A DNA stretch of 64,000 bases from JBBECF01 sp040881945 (GTDB taxonomy: Bacteria; Pseudomonadota; Alphaproteobacteria; Dongiales; Dongiaceae): contig JBBECF010000175.1 in the NCBI GenBank assembly GCA_040881945.1, forward strand, positions 1 to 64,000, given 5' to 3'. Both the position numbers and the translations under genes were made by a program. Below are positions 60,596-64,000 of the stretch, one piece after another (the stretch's first letter is position 1; every line of letters starts with the position of its first letter). The notes under the pieces were generated by a model. The model ran no database searches and was not told the origin of the DNA. It was given only the letters and a program-made list of their open reading frames with translations.

Positions 60596-61153
60596 ATGTC
60601 GGTCGTATCCGATACGAACAAGCCGGAACTCTCGGGAGGCGGCGAGACGCGCCGCGACTTCCTGTACCTCGCGACCGCGGCCGTTGCCGTGGCCGGTGCG
60701 GCGACCGCCGTCTGGCCGTTCATCGACAGCCTGAACCCGTCGGCCGACGTGCTTGCGTTCGCCACCACCGAGTTGGATATCGGGCCGGTCGAGGTCGGCC
60801 AGCGGATCACGGTGACCTGGCGCGGCCGACCGGTGTTCATCCTGCGCCGCACGGCCGAGGAAATCGCCAGAGCCAAGGCGGATGACGTGGCCGACCTCAT
60901 CGATCCCGAGCCCGATGGCGCGCGCGTGCAGAAGGACGAATGGCTCGTCGTGGTCGGGATCTGCACGCATCTGGGCTGTATCCCGCAAGGGCAGAAGCCC
61001 CTGGACCCGCGCGGCGCGCATGGCGGTTGGTTCTGCACCTGCCACGGATCGGTCTACGACATTTCCGGGCGGGTCCGACGGGGGCCGGCGCCGCGGAACC
61101 TCGAGGTTCCACCATACGCGTTCCTGGACGAGACGATGGTCCGTATCGGTTAG
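60596..61153 (+). CDS. Rieske iron-sulfur protein
   Basis: A 185-residue protein with a Tat-like start (ETRRDFLYLATAAVAVAGAATA), one membrane anchor, and the 2Fe-2S ligands CTHLGC (123-128) and CTCHGS (148-153). It has the form of the bc1 complex subunit, but no cytochrome b or c1 gene is nearby, so it is an extra copy or a carrier for another periplasmic redox system. It follows the multicopper oxidase by 45 bp. Confidence 0.88.
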   Translation: MSVVSDTNKPELSGGGETRRDFLYLATAAVAVAGAATAVWPFIDSLNPSADVLAFATTELDIGPVEVGQRITVTWRGRPVFILRRTAEEIARAKADDVADLIDPEPDGARVQKDEWLVVVGICTHLGCIPQGQKPLDPRGAHGGWFCTCHGSVYDISGRVRRGPAPRNLEVPPYAFLDETMVRIG

Positions 61154-61208
61154 CCGCCGGCCGACGGCGCAGGCCATCGAGAGCGAGAGAGAGGAGAGCC
61201 GACGGGCC

Positions 61209-61811
61209 ATGAGAATATCGGCCAGACCGTTTGGGGAGTATCCGTGGTACCTGCGGCCGTTTTTCTGGAAGCAACGCCGCAAGTACGGCGCGGTCCTCGA
61301 CTCCGCGCTGCTGTGGGCCCGCTCGCCGAGGGTCTTCCTCGGCGTGGCGCTGCTATACGGCGCCATCGACCGCAAGAGCTCGCCGCTCCACCCGGTCCTG
61401 CGTTCGCTGGTGACGGTGCGGGTGTCCCAGCTCAACCTCTGCCGGTTCTGCGTCGACCTCAATATGGCGACGCTCCTCAAGCGCGGCGTCCCCATCGAGA
61501 AGGTCGAGGCCCTGGAGGATTGGTCGACGAGCGACCTGTTCGACGAGCGAGAGCGCGCCGCCCTCGACTACGCCGAGGCGGTCACCTTGTCGGACCGCGA
61601 GGTCGGCGACGACCTCGTCGAGCGCCTGTCACGGCATTTCGGCGGGGACGCGATCGTCGAGCTGACCGCCCTCGTCGCCTTCCAGAACATGTCGAGCAAG
61701 TTCAACAGCGCGCTCAGCGTCCCGTCGCAAGGGTTCTGCCGCGTCCCGGCCGCCGCGTCCGCCGAGGCCGGGCCGCGGCTCGGGTCGGATCGGCACCGAC
61801 GATCGCGGTAG
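61209..61811 (+). CDS. Carboxymuconolactone decarboxylase/AhpD-like protein
   Basis: A 200-residue helical protein. The AhpD-type motif is LRSLVTVRVSQLNLCRFCVDLN with the CxxC pair (CRFC) and following Asp. C-terminal SSKFNSALSVPSQGFC fits the family. It is likely a thiol peroxidase or reductase-like enzyme. It lies directly after the Rieske gene and may be part of the same transcript. Confidence 0.82.
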   Translation: MRISARPFGEYPWYLRPFFWKQRRKYGAVLDSALLWARSPRVFLGVALLYGAIDRKSSPLHPVLRSLVTVRVSQLNLCRFCVDLNMATLLKRGVPIEKVEALEDWSTSDLFDERERAALDYAEAVTLSDREVGDDLVERLSRHFGGDAIVELTALVAFQNMSSKFNSALSVPSQGFCRVPAAASAEAGPRLGSDRHRRSR

Positions 61812-61833
61812 GTTCGGCGAGGAGCCGAAATCC

Positions 61834-63147
61834 ATGACCGAGATCGAAACCCTCCTGCGGCGTGCGGAGATCGCGGGCGAGCGGACGGCCGCCGTGTTCC
61901 GGCTGGTGATCTTTCTGACCTTGCTTGCCGTGATTTTTTCCGTCACGGAGGGCGACGGGGGGCATGCCCCGTTGTTCCTCACGGCCGCCGTGTACGGCGC
62001 CGGAACGGTCGTGGGGCTTCTGCTCGCGTGGCGGAAGCTGTTTCATCCGCTGATTCCCTATGCGTTCGTCACGTTCGACATTGGCCTGTTGACCGTCCAG
62101 TTGCTGATGCTGACCGGCGCCATGGGGATGTCGTCGACGCTGGTCTTCTCTCTTCCCGCCGCGGCGCTGGTTTACGTTTTCTTGGTTCATGCCTCGATGC
62201 GGTATCGGCCCTGGCTGGTCGTCTATGCCGCGGCGCTGTTCCTCGTCGGCATGGGGGTCGGCGAGGGTCTGATCGGGGCGGCGGGTGGGGCGGCGTTCGA
62301 TCAAATGCGCGGCAACGCACCGATGCGCGGACCCGAAGCCATGGGCGGCTTTGCGCAATTCGCGGTCTTTCCCGTCGCCATCGTCAGCCTGTGCGCGCTC
62401 ATTCTCTTCGTGATCTCGAGGCGTACGCGCCGCCTGCTTCTGGAGTCGATCGAGCAGGGCCGCCGAGCGAGTCGGCTGGCGCGCTACTTCTCGCCGAACC
62501 TGGCCGGCGAGCTGGCGGCAACGCCGGAAGCCGAGCTGCTGGCCGGCCGGCGCCAACCGGTAGCGGTGCTGTTCGCCGACGTCCGCGGCTTCACCGGGAT
62601 GGCGGAGACGATGTCGACGCAGGAACTCGGGACGTTCCTGTCGGCGTTCCGCACGCGCCTCACGCGCCCGGTCTTCGCGCTGGGCGGCACCGTCGACAAG
62701 TTCATCGGCGACGCCGTGATGGTGGTGTTCGGGACGCCGCGCCACCAGACGGACGACGCGAGCCGGGCGCTCGCCTGCGCCCTGGCAATGCTCGAGGAGG
62801 CCGGGACATGGTCGGACGAGCGGGTTCGAGAAGGCAAGCCCGCGGTGGCGATCGGCATCGGCGTCCACTACGGCGAGGTCTTCGCCGGGGCGCTGGGCGA
62901 CCACCAGGTCCTCGAGTACACGGTCATCGGCGACACCGTGAACGTGGCCGAGCGGCTGGAGAAACTGACCCGCGAGGTCGACGCCTCGCTGGTCGTCTCC
63001 GCGCCGCTCCTCCGGGCCGCCGGAGAGGCCGGCGAGGCGCCCCGGTGGCGCCGCCTGCCGGCCCAGCAGTTGCGCGGGCATCGGCAACCGATCGAGGTAT
63101 TCGCCAGACTGCAAGCCGCGCAGACCGGACAAGCGTCCGCGCCTTAG
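61834..63147 (+). CDS. Membrane-bound class III adenylate cyclase
   Basis: A 437-residue protein with six hydrophobic segments over the first 210 residues, then a C-terminal cyclase homology domain. Metal-binding Asp residues lie in VLFADVRGFTGMAE and VDKFIGDAVMVVFG. The Lys of VDKF and Thr of EYTVIGDTVNVAERLE favour ATP over GTP. Asn and Arg for the transition state are in NVAERLE. Product cAMP; the signal is unknown. Last intact gene of the metal region. Confidence 0.88.
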   Translation: MTEIETLLRRAEIAGERTAAVFRLVIFLTLLAVIFSVTEGDGGHAPLFLTAAVYGAGTVVGLLLAWRKLFHPLIPYAFVTFDIGLLTVQLLMLTGAMGMSSTLVFSLPAAALVYVFLVHASMRYRPWLVVYAAALFLVGMGVGEGLIGAAGGAAFDQMRGNAPMRGPEAMGGFAQFAVFPVAIVSLCALILFVISRRTRRLLLESIEQGRRASRLARYFSPNLAGELAATPEAELLAGRRQPVAVLFADVRGFTGMAETMSTQELGTFLSAFRTRLTRPVFALGGTVDKFIGDAVMVVFGTPRHQTDDASRALACALAMLEEAGTWSDERVREGKPAVAIGIGVHYGEVFAGALGDHQVLEYTVIGDTVNVAERLEKLTREVDASLVVSAPLLRAAGEAGEAPRWRRLPAQQLRGHRQPIEVFARLQAAQTGQASAP

Positions 63148-63164
63148 GCGAAAGAGGCCGAGCA

Positions 63165-63332
63165 ATGGCCGCAAGGGCTTGGATTGCGACGCTCGTCGCC
63201 CTGCTCGCGCTGGCGGCGGGATCGTACGGAGTCTTCCTGTACCTGCGGCCGACGCCCTTGCCGGAGGGCCTGTCCTAGGGAAACCGCCACGTCGAGGGCA
63301 CCGAGGTAAGGGTCGGGGCCGAGATCGCGGGG
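63165..63332 (+). pseudogene. HlyD-family membrane fusion protein, 5' fragment
   Basis: A 37-codon ORF (MAARAWIATLVALLALAAGS, then YLRPTPLPEGLS) ends in TAG. In the same frame the next codons read GNRHVEGTEVRVGAEIAG, the usual continuation of a YbhG/HlyD-type protein (PEGLxxGNGxxEGTEVxV). Homology then stops. Both a nonsense mutation and a truncation are thus present. It is the decayed right edge of the cluster. Confidence 0.7.
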
Positions 63333-63397
63333 CATCGTCGGCGCGGTCGAGGCGCTGCTACGGCCGGCGCTTCGTTCTCGCAAATACATGAAACCAT

Positions 63398-63472
63398 TGG
63401 TGGGTGCGCCGGGATTCGAACCCGGGACCACCTGATTAAAAGTCAGATGCTCTACCGCTGAGCTACGCACCC
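63398..63472 (-). tRNA. tRNA-Lys (anticodon TTT)
   Basis: The minus strand folds as a cloverleaf: acceptor GGGTGCG/CGCACCC, D-arm GCTCAGCGGTAGAGC, anticodon stem CTGA with loop CTTTTAA, and T-arm GGTTCGAATCC. CCA is encoded. It adjoins the decayed end of the metal cluster. Confidence 0.96.
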
Positions 63473-63713
63473 GGAGGCGGGCGTCCTTCGCGCCCGGTGC
63501 CGCGACCGCCGATCTAGCACGCCGGCCGCCGATTGCAAGGCGAAAAGCGGCCGCCCGCCGCCGCCTGGGCCGCCGCCGGGGTCCCTCGTCGGGTCGTCCG
63601 CCCTCGGACGGCCGAGCCGAGCGCTCGCGCCCCGCCATTGCGTCGCCCGCCCGGCCTGGGGGAGAATGGCCCGGCCGGCCGCCGCCCCGGCGGCGCATCG
63701 CGAGGACAGTACT

Positions 63714-63983
63714 ATGGCCCTGTGGAAACTGACCCCGCTCGACCTGACCGACCGCAATTGGGAGGCAAGCTCGCATCGGGGCATGGCCATCGTCCGCGCC
63801 CCGAACGCGCAGGCCGCCCGCGATGCGGCGCAGCGGGCCTTCGGCGTCAAGACGCGGTTCCAGCCGGGCGTCGGCACGACGTCCCCGCCCTGGGAGCGTG
63901 ACGAGCTGGTCAAGGCGGAGTCGGTCGCCGACCCGCGCTACGACCCCGAAGGCCCCACCGAGGTCCTCGAGCCGTCGGTCTGA
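63714..63983 (+). CDS. Small conserved protein of unknown function
   Basis: An 89-residue protein (MALWKLTPLDLTDRNWEASS start) with an alternating strand/helix pattern (AIVRAPNAQAARDAAQRAFG) and an acidic C-terminus. A GAGGA ribosome site lies about eight bases before the ATG. It looks like a small alphaproteobacterial protein of the same general type as the 63-residue ORF at 42482, but no function is known. The gap 63473-63713 shows no other gene. Confidence 0.65.
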   Translation: MALWKLTPLDLTDRNWEASSHRGMAIVRAPNAQAARDAAQRAFGVKTRFQPGVGTTSPPWERDELVKAESVADPRYDPEGPTEVLEPSV

Positions 63984-64000
63984 GGCGCCGGGCCGGGGGC

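Overview
This is a 64 kb piece of a GC-rich draft bacterial scaffold, with one internal run of Ns at 13799-13808. Gene content and order point to Alphaproteobacteria, most likely Rhodospirillales: rpmH-rnpA-yidD-yidC-engB-argB, then a HAD pyrimidine nucleotidase, dapD, dapE, truA, fmt, def and rmuC, with DUF2336, DUF3775 and DUF1778/GNAT proteins typical of that class. The taxonomic call is inference from synteny and domains, not from a marker-gene search.

Layout. 1-16 kb is a core block: ribosome/tRNA processing, membrane insertion, arginine and lysine biosynthesis, and tRNA/peptide formylation-deformylation. It is interrupted by a DUF2336/diguanylate cyclase pair and a DUF1778-GNAT toxin-antitoxin pair. 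16-29.6 kb holds qmcA-nfeD, a DUF4139 protein, a fluoroacetate-dehalogenase-like hydrolase, a type III polyketide synthase with a membrane methyltransferase, a GT-C glycosyltransferase, cytochrome c', small proteins, pncB, and an rtcB-archease RNA repair pair. 29.7-38.4 kb is a self-contained catabolic island: a PotABCD-type ABC transporter reads leftward; a DeoR regulator, class II aldolase, FGGY kinase and AraM-like dehydrogenase read rightward. The island is bounded by direct repeats made from the 3' end of a response-regulator gene. 38.4-46.3 kb holds a hybrid histidine kinase split by a perfect 20 bp tandem duplication, an intact-looking IS1380-family element with a TTAG target duplication, a nuclease-fold protein and a DsbA-like protein. 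46.4-63.3 kb is a metal (copper) handling region: an OmpR-type two-component system, a Met-rich periplasmic protein, YHS-domain proteins, a copper P1B-ATPase, a multicopper oxidase, cytochrome c, Rieske, AhpD-like and cyclase genes, ending in a decayed HlyD gene. tRNA-Lys(TTT) and a small conserved gene close the window.

The most unusual signal is a set of short GC-rich palindromic repeats inserted in frame inside unrelated proteins (HAD nucleotidase, type III PKS, DUF4139 protein). A related type sits inside the IS1380 transposase and upstream of the hybrid kinase. They look like the protein-invading palindromic elements described in Rickettsia, but in a different lineage. Other hairpin repeats occupy most of the longer gaps between genes.

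Caution: rnpA and yidC, both normally essential, are frame-disrupted at GC-rich or G-rich tracts, and a 36-G run abuts the N gap. Assembly error is therefore a live explanation for frameshifts in this window.
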